From NCBI GenBank assembly GCA_963556195.1, contig OY744516.1, forward strand, positions 34,569,986 through 34,633,985: DNA of 64,000 nucleotides, in the 5' to 3' direction. Position numbers and translations under genes: made by a program. The notes under the pieces were generated by a model. That model did not search any database and had not been told where the DNA came from. It saw only the letters and a program-made list of their open reading frames with translations. The DNA comes from Sepiola atlantica (Eukaryota > Mollusca > Cephalopoda > Sepiida > Sepiolidae). Below, in pieces: positions 1 to 11,500 of the stretch. The stretch's first letter is position 1; every line of letters begins with the position of its first letter.

Positions 1-494
1 TATTTACCATTTGAATATAAATATTCATTTCATTTCATTTTCATATTGTTATGACTGACTTTAGTCTTTTAGAAGGGCCTCATCCTGAAATGTGCAACAC
101 GCCTTGTACTCGTCTGATCTGGTGATGAGAGTTGAGCAGTACAGTTTGGTGTTAGATTTACATATGTTATGAATAAGCCAATCACATTTAAACTAGCAGA
201 AGAAAGATCGTACCCATTGCTTATTAAAAGTGAGTTCAATGCTGAAGCTCTGCTAATTTCTCTTTGATACTACGTTGCCAACTGCTTTCTGATGTTGTGT
301 AATTTATTTGAAAGCTATACCTGAGTCCTAGGAGGTCATCCTTTCAAACCATGCTGCTTGTATTATGCATAAGGGGGGGGGGCAGGTTTATTGTCTGAGG
401 CGCCCTCACTTATAAGAGGAATCTGAGGGGGAGTAAAGCTATTTTTCTCACAGATTCTGAGTACTGGTGACTCACAATAAATAGGCCTTGTGTC

Positions 495-1060
495 ACATCT
501 TGCCCTTGTCATCATCATCGGTTTAGCATCCATTTTACATGCTGGCATGCAATGGATGGCTTTTAGAAATTTACTTCCAAACTAACCTATCTCAGTTCAG
601 GTCTTTATTTATCCCTCTTTCTCTCAAGTCCATCCTTATCACTTTCTCCCATATTTTCCTTAGCCTTTCCCTGTGAACTGAACCTGCTACCTCAACTGTT
701 AATTATTAATTAATCCAAGAACTCTCATCCATTCTTTCAATGTGACCATACCAACAAAGTCTCCTGTTCTGCACATATTTCCCTAGAATGTACAGATTTA
801 ATCTTCCTCTGAAGTCATCAGACCTATGCCTGTCTTTAAGACTCACATTACACATCCATTGTATCATGTCCCTCCATGCAACGCATGTTCTCAACTCTCA
901 TTACCCAGGTTTCATTTCTATATGTCACACTGCGTACACATGTCTGATAATCTCTCCTCTTGGTCGACAATTGTAACACTCTGCTAGTAATTAATAGCAG
1001 AAGTTCCCCGAACTTACTCCGTTCACCTCTAACTCTTGCAATCACACTAACATCTGCTCT
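495..1060 (-). pseudogene. LINE reverse transcriptase C-terminal remnant
   Basis: The minus-strand reading includes DMIQWMCNVSLKDRHRSDD and NRRLCWYGHIERMDESSW, the typical non-LTR retrotransposon C-terminal 'RWYGHV' region, with frameshifts. The 3' end reaches a tail at about 500-545 with GATGATGATGAC and a 'catgccagcatg' motif. The same family recurs on the plus strand at 26545-27345. Confidence 0.7.
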
Positions 1061-2540
1061 TAAGTCATATAAGTATTATTTTGCTAACTTTCGTGGCAAC
1101 TACTCTTAACTAGAAATGAGTTCCGATATTGTTGCCGAATTTTCTCTAACCGAACCTTTTGACCTTGTTGTAATTATTACTGTGCGTATTGATCTGTCCG
1201 TTTTCATATTCTCTCCCAATATTCGACAGCAACTTTGTTTTGACAATTCCTGAAACTATGTTGAAGTTAGCACCCAGTTATCTTCATGGAAATACTCTGG
1301 ATTCTCCATGACGGTTTATTCCCATAGATTACCTGTTAATAATGGCCTACAAGTTCACCTCACCAACTAAGGATCAGTGTTGTTTTGAATGTTTAATTGC
1401 AATTATTTTTCTGTCTCTCTCTTTTTTTCTTAAAATTTTTCTTGTTTTTTTGCTTTGTCATAAAATTTAGTCAAAACTTTTGCTGATATGTATAAAAGTA
1501 AAACTAGAAATCAGTCAAACAGGGAATTATTAAAACTGCTTTCTAAAATCATTATTTCAATTAAATATCTCATTTACTTATTTCATTCTCTAGTATTTGG
1601 AACAGACAAAATAAGTTAAACTGGGAATACAATTAAATAATACAATTAAATAGTCAATTAGAAAAGTAAATATTTTTTTATTAAATATCAATTAAAAATA
1701 AAATGTGTTTAATTACAAAATTACAGGATATGCTGGTGTACAAATAAATCAAATTGGTAATACAATGATTAATTGTTTTTCTTTTTTAAATCAATTAAAA
1801 TTAAGTAATATAATGGTTAATGAGGTTTAAATTTTTTTAAACTTAAAGGAAATACAGGAGAAAAGGATATAATTTAGTTAATAAAAACAGAATGTATTAG
1901 AAAAATACAAGAACAAATTTTAGGCATTGGGATTTTTTTTTTTACATAGTTGGAGTTTTTTTTTGCTCATAAAAAGAATTTCCAGGTGAAGATGACACGA
2001 CCCACTTTAAATCTTATGTTATTCAATTCTTTTGAAAAACATTTTCTGATTCTTATAAATTAAACATGAAATTTTCAGATTATAAAAAGATTAAAAAAAA
2101 TTTTTTTTTCATGGTTAAATTTTAGCAGAGGGTTCAGTTTTCTATTTAAGTTTAAATGTGAAATGGTCTTCCCTAGTTATTTTTTAACCAATCTTTAGCT
2201 GAAATCATCATGTTTACAAACGTCTTTTAAGAATTTCGAGCAGGGGGATCATCTTAGATGGAAAACGGAATCCCATCTAAAATCTAACAGTAAGTTAAAA
2301 AAATGTTTACCAATAAATAAAGTTGTGTACTTTATTTGTTGATGAACATTTTTAACAATGTCAGTTACATCACTCAAAAGAAGATTATAATGAAATTATG
2401 TTACAATATTTACCACAACGAGGTTGGGAAAAGGGAGGTTGGGAAAAGGGAGGTCGAACAGTTATTCTCAACTAATAAGAAATTGCCTCTATGACCAAAC
2501 TCGGTGTGAAAATAAGAAAAAAAAAATGAATCCTTATTTC
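1061..2540. other. AT-rich noncoding stretch
   Basis: Long A/T runs and short direct repeats, for example the doubled gttgggaaaagggag near 2425-2450. I see no exon, RNA gene or terminal repeats. It lies about 6 kb past the 3' end of the host gene. Confidence 0.5.
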
Positions 2541-2604
2541 TGTTGGCATTTTCAATGAAATTCAAGATGGTGAGCAATTTTTTGTTTCAGAATCTTTTTG
2601 ATGA

Positions 2605-3115
2605 GGATTTTTATTACTTGGACTACTGTTCTCATCTTGAGTGTTATTCTCACAACGTTTCGGCTGATGTAACCTCCGACTTTCCTCAGGTGTATTTTGT
2701 CGAACTCGGGAATCTGTACGGAACTTTGAACGGAACTCTTTATTTAATCCACGGGAGTAGCATGCTTCGTTCAGTCAACCATGACTGGGTAGAAGTCTTT
2801 AGCAATTATATTCTTAGTATCGCCTACACTGAGGATTGAACCTTCAACCTTGAGAAGAGTGTCACTTAGAACTGAATTTTACTTAGTACTTTATCCATTA
2901 TGCCACAGGTCATTGCGAATTGCTTAAGACCCGGTCATGGCTGATGAAATGAGAGCATGCTACCCCCGTGGATTAAATAAAGGGTTCCGTTCGAAGTTCC
3001 GTACAGATTGTTGAGTTCGACAGAAAGATTCCCCGAGTTCGACAAGATACACCTGAAGAAAGTCGGAGGTTACATCGGCCGAAACGTTGTGAGAATCACA
3101 CTCAAGGTGAGCAAT
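2605..3115. repeat. Foldback repeat around a tRNA-like unit
   Basis: The left arm (about 2610-2790) contains ACAACGTTTCGGCTGATGTA and the right arm (about 2935-3110) its complement, ending in GGCCGAAACGTTGTGAG. Between them, minus 2915-2835 reads TGGCATAATGGATAAAG and then GGTTCAATCC, which are A- and B-box-like. Related single-sided copies occur at 15690-15860 and 57605-57960. Head-to-head retroposon insertion is the likely origin. Confidence 0.6.
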
Positions 3116-3199
3116 TTGTTTGCAATAAAAATGTGTTCGGTTGCTTACATGAATAATGCCTTCTTTGTAAAGATACAGAGATAAAAACAAAAAATGTAA

Positions 3200-3890
3200 C
3201 AGACTGTTCGATAATTTTCACTACTTTTTGGCTTCAGTCTAAGATCAAAGTGTAGTATCTGTTCTTTCCACAGTCAGAGGAGAAATCCTACTAGATTAAA
3301 GCAATTTTTATTTTTCTCTCGATCTAGAATGCCCCTTTTTGGGGAGTCTGGATTTTCCCCTTATTAAAAACAAATCTTATGTCTAACTTTGCCCACGTGG
3401 GGAGGCAAGTAAATAGGAGCTGTTCCAAATTTGAAATCAACATGTTTTTGAAAAGAACTAAAAAAAAAAAATCGATTTCTTTTATACCCTTAACAAGCAT
3501 ATTCAAAATCTCATCCCATAAGATGAGATGAAATATGATAAATACAAAAAGTGAAAACAGATTTGTCTTTTTGTATAAGCCGTCTATAATAATTCTCACT
3601 GACACATGGAGTTTACACAAAAAAACGTGATCTGAGAAAAACATATCAGGTTCTTACTTTTACATTATATATATATATATATAAATGAAGCAATCAGCAA
3701 AAAGAAGTACAAATCAATAGTCTATACATCAAAATAAATAAAATAAAAATAAATTGGAAACAAAAGTCAACAGATATTCATAGCCTTTCAATTTTATAGG
3801 CTACGATTTGTTATCTGTTATTTTAAAACTGAATGTTTATGGAAATCGTTAAGATTTTAATAGATTTTTTTCACTGATATACTGGTGATC
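3200..3890. other. Noncoding stretch with (AT)n
   Basis: Contains an (AT)n tract at about 3664-3684. No coding signal or terminal repeats found. Confidence 0.45.
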
Positions 3891-4029
3891 CTTGGGTTAT
3901 GATAGTTTCAACCTTTTGTGGTTCACCATCCTCCAACATACAGCATCCGTTATTCCCAAATGGTCACCCATTTGGTACTGACCAGGTTCAATGTTGCTTA
4001 ACTTTGGTGATTTAATGAGAACCAGTGTG

Positions 4030-4150
4030 TTAACGTTATTATGCCATTTAATAAATGCAATACATTTGACTGGATTTGAACCCGGCTCATAAGATTTTGT
4101 AGTCTGTGTCAGTATCCATTATCTCACTAAAATCCCACTTGTGCAAATGA
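4030..4150 (-). repeat. tRNA-derived SINE fragment
   Basis: The minus strand reads GAGATAATGGATAC and later CCGGGTTCAAATCC, an A-box-like and a B-box-like element at SINE spacing. A related unit lies at 15190-15290. Confidence 0.5.
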
Positions 4151-5900
4151 AGAAGTAAAAGAAAAAAAAACGTGACTTTTACAGCTAAGTTCTTCAGATC
4201 GACCCACAGTAAATTCATAAATTCTCTAAGATATGTAAAACTGTATAAACACGAGAATGCACAGAACTACAAGGGGCAGGTGGAAGAGGAGTTTTAGATG
4301 CTTAATCGTTCAAACCACAACAGAACAATGGATTTATAACTCATATAATCTAGAATTGCCCCCCCCCCCCACACACACGTTTAAATGATACTTATTGAAA
4401 TATTTTTTATATTACAAGATTCATTTTATATTACAATATAAAATCTAATAATTTAATGTTACAAAACTAATGTTACTTTATTTCAGTCTCTGAACGAATG
4501 GGTAAAAACCAATCTAAATTATTTCAAATAAGATATATACGTCCAAGAGTCTCTATTAATAATGCAACTTGATAGTTTCTAGAATAAGTTGTTACAAAAT
4601 AATTCTAATCAGACATTTTGTAATAAAAATTCTTGAAAAACAAAATGAAAAGAATTAGATTTCAAAAGTAAATTGGATCTTCAATAGAAAAAAATAAGTC
4701 TTCTCTATAAACCCATTAAAATAAAACAATTTATGAATCATTAAGATATCATATAACAATCTCATGAAATAAATAAAATATTTCATGGATCATTAAAATA
4801 TCTAATGAATTATTAAAATCCCATTAAATATCTTATGAGTCATTAACATATCATGTAAACATTAAAAAAAACCCTTAAAACACACACTAAAACGTTTTAT
4901 TTAAAAATCAGGTTGACATCGTTAAAGCAGTATCTAATCAAATGAGAACTCACTAGAGAAAACTTTAATTAATACTCACGCCATTTTATTTCTTTTTGAT
5001 AATTTCTATTTGTTTCATTCTAAGCAGAAATTGAAAAATATTATGCAACACGCACATTTTATAAGCATATTATAACAAGCATGCTTTAATAACAAATATT
5101 AAAAAACGAATGCCATTCAAAATGTTAGTCATAGAAATCACGAGAATAAATTTTTTTAAAGGTATTTATATCATTTGCTGATTAAGTTATATAATGCAAC
5201 TAAGTAGCTACAATTATATACACTTCAGTTAAAGTATTTAAAAAAATTATTTTATATTAAAATTTTCTAAACTTTGTAATATGAAAGAAACATTCATTCA
5301 AGGGAGACAACTTCTTTTTACTAGATCTTGTATCAGGTAAAATGCGAGTAATTTCCCTTACACTCTTTTATAAAAATGGTTGTGCATAGAATGGAATTGA
5401 ATTAACTCTTCGCATAATTATTATATTTGAACCTATTCTCTAGCTTTTGATGAATAAAGCAAACATTACATTTGGGGAATTTCAGCCAATGAGGAATCTT
5501 ATAAAAGGCCATGTTAACTGAAAGTTTTCTCAAACTATCAGATTACATTTTTTTTTAAAATGTCATATTCTTCACACATACAAAGGAAATACCGGTGATT
5601 CTAGGCATTCCAATAAATACGATTCTGATTTGTTCATGTATTTGAGTGAAAGTAAATAAGTTGTTTTGTTTTTTTATTTAAGATTTTCAAATCGTTCGAG
5701 GCATCAACAAGAGAAGATAACTCTGTACAGAACTAATCGTGATCCAGTCTATTCTCTTGTCAAGATGGCTTGCAATTATTTAGCTTTGAAGATAAGAAAA
5801 CTTGAAAATCTTAAATAAAAACAAACTACCAATTTATTTTCACTTAAACTCGATCTAATATTTGTCAACACGACAATAATTCTCATAGGCCTCCATTCAA
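4151..5900. other. AT-rich noncoding stretch
   Basis: Includes a poly-C run near 4360 and many homopolymers. No exon or repeat boundary recognised. Confidence 0.45.
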
Positions 5901-6085
5901 TCTCGAGAGACAATGGATATACCCTGTAACCGTGCCTGCACGGGAAGTCTATTGTAAAATAAGAGTTGTGCAGTCCTAACCACACCTCTCCTGAACCGGC
6001 ACTGCTTGAATCTAGTGGCAAGAAGAAGCCCGTGTCGACTGGAAACAATGCCGGGATAAGCAGAGAGTACCCCCCCCCCCCCATA
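5900..6085. repeat. Dispersed 'gagacaatggata' repeat, copy 1
   Basis: Shares GAGACAATGGATA, a downstream 'agagttgtgcagtcct'-like segment and a GCACTGCTTG-like segment with copies at 29042-29190 and 61518-61680. Less AT-rich than its flanks. It ends in a poly-C run at about 6070. Its class is not recognised. Confidence 0.5.
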
Positions 6086-6996
6086 CAGCACCTGGTATAA
6101 CAAATCTACATAACATAGAATCTTATTTCAATTTCTTTTATTGCGGATTGGAATGTCAAGAGGACACCGAATGATTCATTTATGAAAACTAGAGTTTTAT
6201 AGCTACGAATCGCCTCAATAACCTATAATTTTGTTTCCATCTCTCCCAAACAGTAGACCAGTCTGATAATAACATCAGCACTGACAATGCGGCATAGGTT
6301 AGGGTTATATACAATATAGATTTAAATAAGTGTGTGTAAGACAGAAAAGAATAGTAAGTCTTGAGAAGAAACCAGCAAAAGAATGAAAAAGAGAAAAACA
6401 GTGGGAACAGGAACAAGTGAACAAGACTAGAATATGACATTAAGAGTATAAGTATGTCATTATCATTATCGGTTTAGTATTATTAGACTGTGCTACTCTT
6501 CAGAATATTTTTTTTATTTCACCATCAAGACAATAAGAAGACTGTTAAAAAGAGAGTTTAGATTAATAGGGCCTTCCATCATTAAAAATGTCTGATTTTT
6601 ATGAACTATAGAGTATTTTGAATCTTATTCTATGTTTATGAAATAATTCAACTCCAAATCTGTCCTATAAATTCTTTGTCCAGTGTTCAAATTTTAACTA
6701 AAATTATGAGTAAATTGTAACTTTTAGATTCAGAATAATATATTTTAAAATTATATACTTATTATATAATAATATTTTAAATTAAAATAAGTGTAAATTT
6801 TAGACTCTCCAAAAAATTAAGGATGTAAGAATATAAAGATTGCAATAAAGGTAACTGGAATTGATTACAGGTGGATAAACTATAGGTTAGAATTAACATT
6901 GTTACCATTGTCTACGCACCTAATATGTCGCACTGTAAACTGATACAACGTAAAAAATTCTGAAATTTTGAACCGACATAGTAGATAATAATAGAC

Positions 6997-7301
6997 CAGT
7001 GGTTCTCTATCATGAACCCTTTCATGATGTATCAGAATGATATCTCCCTCCCTTTCAAAAAAATGTCTGACTCAAAATGTGCATTCATACTAACAATAAT
7101 AACTAATACTAACATAATAGCATTTAGTACAAATGCTAGCAGAGAGAAAATCCAACATGACCTTTCAGTAGCAATGAGTGATGCACACTGTGTTTTTGTG
7201 GACTTGGATATTGTTTGTGTTTGCTAATGTGTGGTGCTTATCCTCCTCCTGAAATTCCCCACCCCCAGGAGGGGGAATAACCCCCTGGTTGAGAACCACT
7301 G
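6997..7301. mobile_element. hAT-type MITE (CAGTGGTTCTC ends)
   Basis: Begins CAGTGGTTCTC and ends GAGAACCACTG, an 11-bp terminal inverted repeat like that of hAT-Charlie elements. The flanking 8-mers TAATAGAC (6989-6996) and TAGTAGAC (7302-7309) match at 7 of 8 bases, as expected for an aged hAT target duplication. 305 bp, no transposase. Confidence 0.8.
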
Positions 7302-7399
7302 TAGTAGACTATCTCAGTCAGACTTTAAAAAATTAAAACATATGAATAATAAAATCATAGTTGTATTCGTACATGTGTGAACATAGAACATCCAATTAG

Positions 7400-7665
7400 A
7401 TTAGAACTTGGGTTTACTTTCGTCAGCCTCGTAACTCTCGCTTCTCTTATTTTTTCCTTTAGTGCTCACATTCCATGAGCGATGTTTCTGACAAAGGGGG
7501 AAGAATTGCTGTTTTGGGGTAAGAATCTATCCATATAACACTTACTACTTCAAGGTTAAAACTAGGTATTTTTTTTAGTTCCTTACGTCAAGTGGTTTCA
7601 TGCCTTGTCTGGATCGATTTCCATTAAAAAAAATTCCATCGTTTGTGAGCATAAATATTACGTTA
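7400..7665 (+). repeat. Dispersed repeat 'CATGAGCGATGTTTCTGACA', copy 1
   Basis: Near-identical blocks at 24838-25000 and 25835-26075 share ATGAGCGATGTTTCTGACAA, GAATCTATCC and, in the longest copies, TTCATGCCTTGTCTGG. All are in the same orientation. No coding potential. The family is not recognised. Confidence 0.65.
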
Positions 7666-8300
7666 AACGCACCCTTCATTTTTCTGTCTATTAATAAAGT
7701 TTAGCCATTTTTCACACTGGCAATAAGATTAAAAAGCCAATATCCTATTTATGATAGGAAAAATACAGCTTTGTAATATACTTGGTCATGTCTATGCGAT
7801 CAATGTCTGAAGGTTAACTAATTTGCATATTGCTTTGCAAAACGACATCTTCAAATAACTATTAATTTTTATTGTTTTCTAATTCGATGATTTTCTTTTT
7901 ACTATAACCCATAGTTTAATTGATGGATATTTTTTATATAGTGAATAAATTCTTAGCATTTTGATTGAAAAGAGTGTTTGTTTAATTTACTGCTGGAAGT
8001 TGCGATTTTTGGTTTGCTTAATTATGTGGCCAACGCCGGTAGACTGGACCTACTAGTATAATAGTAATTTAAATAATAATAACAAAGGTAAAAAAAATGA
8101 GAGGGATGTTCTTTTTTAAGATTGTACTTAATTCTTTGTATACCAGCAGTATTTAAGTGTGGGGGAAAAAAGTAGATGTATAAATTGAACAAATATTGTA
8201 AGATAAGAATATTCATGTTTAAAAATTAATATATATATATATATATGCCAATTGTTTTGTAAAATAGTATAAAATTTAGTAACTTATTCTAACTGCTTTT
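7666..8300. other. Noncoding stretch downstream of the host gene
   Basis: AT-rich with an (AT)n tract at about 8229-8246. Nothing else supportable. Confidence 0.4.
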
Positions 8301-8306
8301 TTTATT
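8301..8306 (-). promoter_or_regulatory. Candidate polyadenylation signal AATAAA
   Basis: AATAAA on the minus strand about 180 nt past the stop of the eight-exon gene. In AT-rich DNA this hexamer is common by chance, so it is only a candidate 3' end. Confidence 0.35.
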
Positions 8307-8487
8307 CTTGTAAGAAAAAAATCAAATAAGTTAAAACTAATAAAAATATTTATCGTACAAAATAAGAGGTCTCCATATACAACAGTGCCACATGCACGTT
8401 CAATTGAGACGCATTCATAGAAATTGAACGATGTTTGATTCTGGTGGAAGGAAGACGTTGAATAAAGTTAAAAATAACAGCCATAGT

Positions 8488-8587
8488 TTAGTCCTCTTCG
8501 GTAGCAGCCAAAAGACATTTCTTCGCACATTGTCTCGTCAGCGGATGATGTGAGCAAACACTGCATTTTCTCAGCATCTCATTGCGA
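8488..8587 (-). CDS. Exon 8, terminal Cys cluster and stop
   Basis: A 100-bp terminal coding exon with acceptor tcatattcag and stop TAA at 8490-8488. It encodes RNEMLRKCSVCSHHPLTRQC followed by AKKC and an acidic end. The C-x2-C-x8-C-x3-C spacing could bind zinc (inference). Confidence 0.82.
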
Positions 8588-11500
8588 CTGAATATGAAAG
8601 AAAACAAAAAGAAAAACAATAGAAATTAATATATATATTATAAAGGGCAGTTGCTTGTATGTGTGTCAAAACTAAAAGTCAGAAAAGTACACAAGACACA
8701 CTCACAAAGTTGATATATTTTTTTTCAGCATTGCCTCGGACAGAATATGAGTATATATTTTTTTTGTACTTTTAATTCTTTTGGGGGTCACCAGAAGCCA
8801 AATTAGTCGGAGGGGAATGAGGGGCCACATTTAAAGTGATGTTTTTTTTATAAATCTGAAACTCAAACTAAAATACAGTTTCTTGATCTTCGGGCTAAGA
8901 TCTCGGGGAGGGGGAAAAGAGTGGGATAATAGATAAGCTGGATATAGAGAGAAAGAGAGAAGTTTTAAAAGAAAGATGTTACACTTCGTAACTCTCCTAT
9001 TTTGTTGTGCATGTTCTCAGGTAACGCCCGGGTAGCCATGCTAGTAACAAAATAAGATACAATTAGAACATTTTCTAAGTTGTATGAATGACTGAAAACT
9101 TTCGGTGGAAATTTTTAAATGATGAGATTTTATTATTTATATTGTCTTTCTTCAAACACAATTCGTATTTATGTGTTAGCGATACATTTCAGCCGATGTG
9201 TTCTGTCCTTCATGCCGATGTTTCTCTATTTAAATATTGCAGTAGATGTTTTGTGTATATATATATGTATATATGTATAAAGAATTACCTTTTTAAGCAT
9301 ATAAAGATGCGATATCATTTTTAAAGAAAATAAATCGAAACCGATTTTTTTTTTTCTTCTTTTTTTATATAAACCTTCATTTTTTTATTGGTTTATAATG
9401 ATACAAATAATTTCGCCAGTTAAAAACCTGGCCTCATCAGTGTGTCTATATCCCGATGTTAATGGATTTGGAGGTTTCCCGACTACTGTTGTGGTAAACG
9501 GGCTTAGCGGAAGTTGTTGTTGTTTATCCGTTTTCAAATATGAAAGCGCGTATGCTCGCGAGACAGATATAAAGTTTAAAGTTCATATTTTTTTTTTTAA
9601 GCATCTATTTGACATTTATTAAATAGATGCTTAAAAAAAAAATATGAACTTTAAACATTGTATATATGTATATATAAAGTGTTCTGGTTAAATCTAATCT
9701 TTTTTTTCAGAACCATTTGATAGTGGTAAAATCATATCATATGATATATCATGATATCATATGAGTGGTAAAATCATATCATATGATATATCATGATATC
9801 ATATGATAAATTATGATATGATAAATCATATGATATCTTATATCATATGATAAATAATATGATATGATAAATCATATCATATGATAAATAATATGATATC
9901 TTATGATAAATAATATATTATGATATCATAAGATATCATATGATATATCATATATGATATCATATGATATGATATATGATATATCATATATGATATCATA
10001 TGATATATCATGATATATGCTATATCATATCATATGATATATCATATCATGATATCATATCATAATATATGATATATTATATTATGATATCATAATATAT
10101 TATATTATGATATCATAATATAATATATTATGATATCATAATATAATATATGATATATTATATTATGATATATGATATATTATATTATGATATATGATAT
10201 ATTATAGTATGATATCATAATATATTATAGTATGATATCATAATATATCATATTATATCATAATATAATATATCATTATGATATCATAATATAATATATC
10301 ATATTATGATATCATATATTATGATATCATATATTATGATATCATAATATAATATATCATATGATATATCATATCATATATTATATCATATGATATATAT
10401 ATATAGAATTCAAAAATTAAATATAATTTCACTAGATAACTTGCCTATCAATCTTGATTGCTTATTTTAATCCAAAACGAAAAATTAGTGTTCAAAGGGA
10501 AACAATTCTTTCAAAACCACAATTGGCTTATTTCATTTGGACATACCAATATTATTTTTCATCACCTTTTCCTTATCTCATCATTCCTTTTATATTTTCT
10601 TATAATTATTCTTTCATTTTTTTAAAATTATTATTCTGTTCTTTAATTATTATTCTGTATTTTCTAATGAAATAAACTAAAGAAAAAACTAAAAGGGCCA
10701 GGTTCAAATACGTAAACCCTCGGGTATATTGTGTTGAAAATGAATTCACTCTGGGTATACAGAAGTAAAGCCCTTTTTACTTCATTAATTCCAACAAGTC
10801 GCTCAATATCCACAGAATTTTCATACTGCTTCAAACAGATTATACAGCTAGCCTGTTGGATCGTTATTTTAGGGAGCTACACGTGACCCGTATATATCTC
10901 CACCTAGAAGAAACACATTTGACATCACAACTACTACTGCATAGAACCCTCTACTCCATTCATAATTAATCGAAACTCCCCCCCCCCCCCCAACTCATTA
11001 CACATTAAGTATTACAGCCAGAGTATCACACTAATTTAACTATAACTTGGGTTTCCATTACAAGAAGCAAAATGCCATAACAACCAATTTATGTAAGTAC
11101 TCAAAGTACACAAATATATATAAACTTTTATATAAATATTAATATTTATCTGTATGAAAAGTAACTTTCTTACTTTGTCTTTCTTTTCTTGGGTTCTCTT
11201 ATTCTTGTTTTTTCTGGTTCATGCTTGGAAACAACTTGAGCTGGGACCAACAGCAACTTCTTTTGATCTCCCTATAGAAATAAAGAGAAAATAATTTAAA
11301 TAAGAAAACAAAAACACATATATATATATAAATAAATATTAAATTATTAATACCTACAGACGCTAGCGTTTCAAGCTTATTGTTCTCATCAGTGCAGGAA
11401 AGTAACAATTTCAGATGGTCGGGAGGCGCGAACCCGGTTCACAGAATCAGCCTAGAATCTGCAAGCAGTCACCATATCCACTCGGCCAATGGAAACTGTC

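Noticed and set aside
2835..2915. tRNA-Arg-like gene on the minus strand (TGGCATAATGGATAAAG...GGTTCAATCC)
   Set aside because: The anticodon arm and acceptor stem do not fold, and the unit recurs inside a retroposon; it is a SINE promoter rather than a tRNA gene.
3040..3110. Hammerhead ribozyme at CCTGAAGA...CCGAAACGTTG
   Set aside because: The core words are present but the intervening sequence does not pair as stem II and no stem III/cleavage triplet is seen. Kept only as a relic hypothesis.
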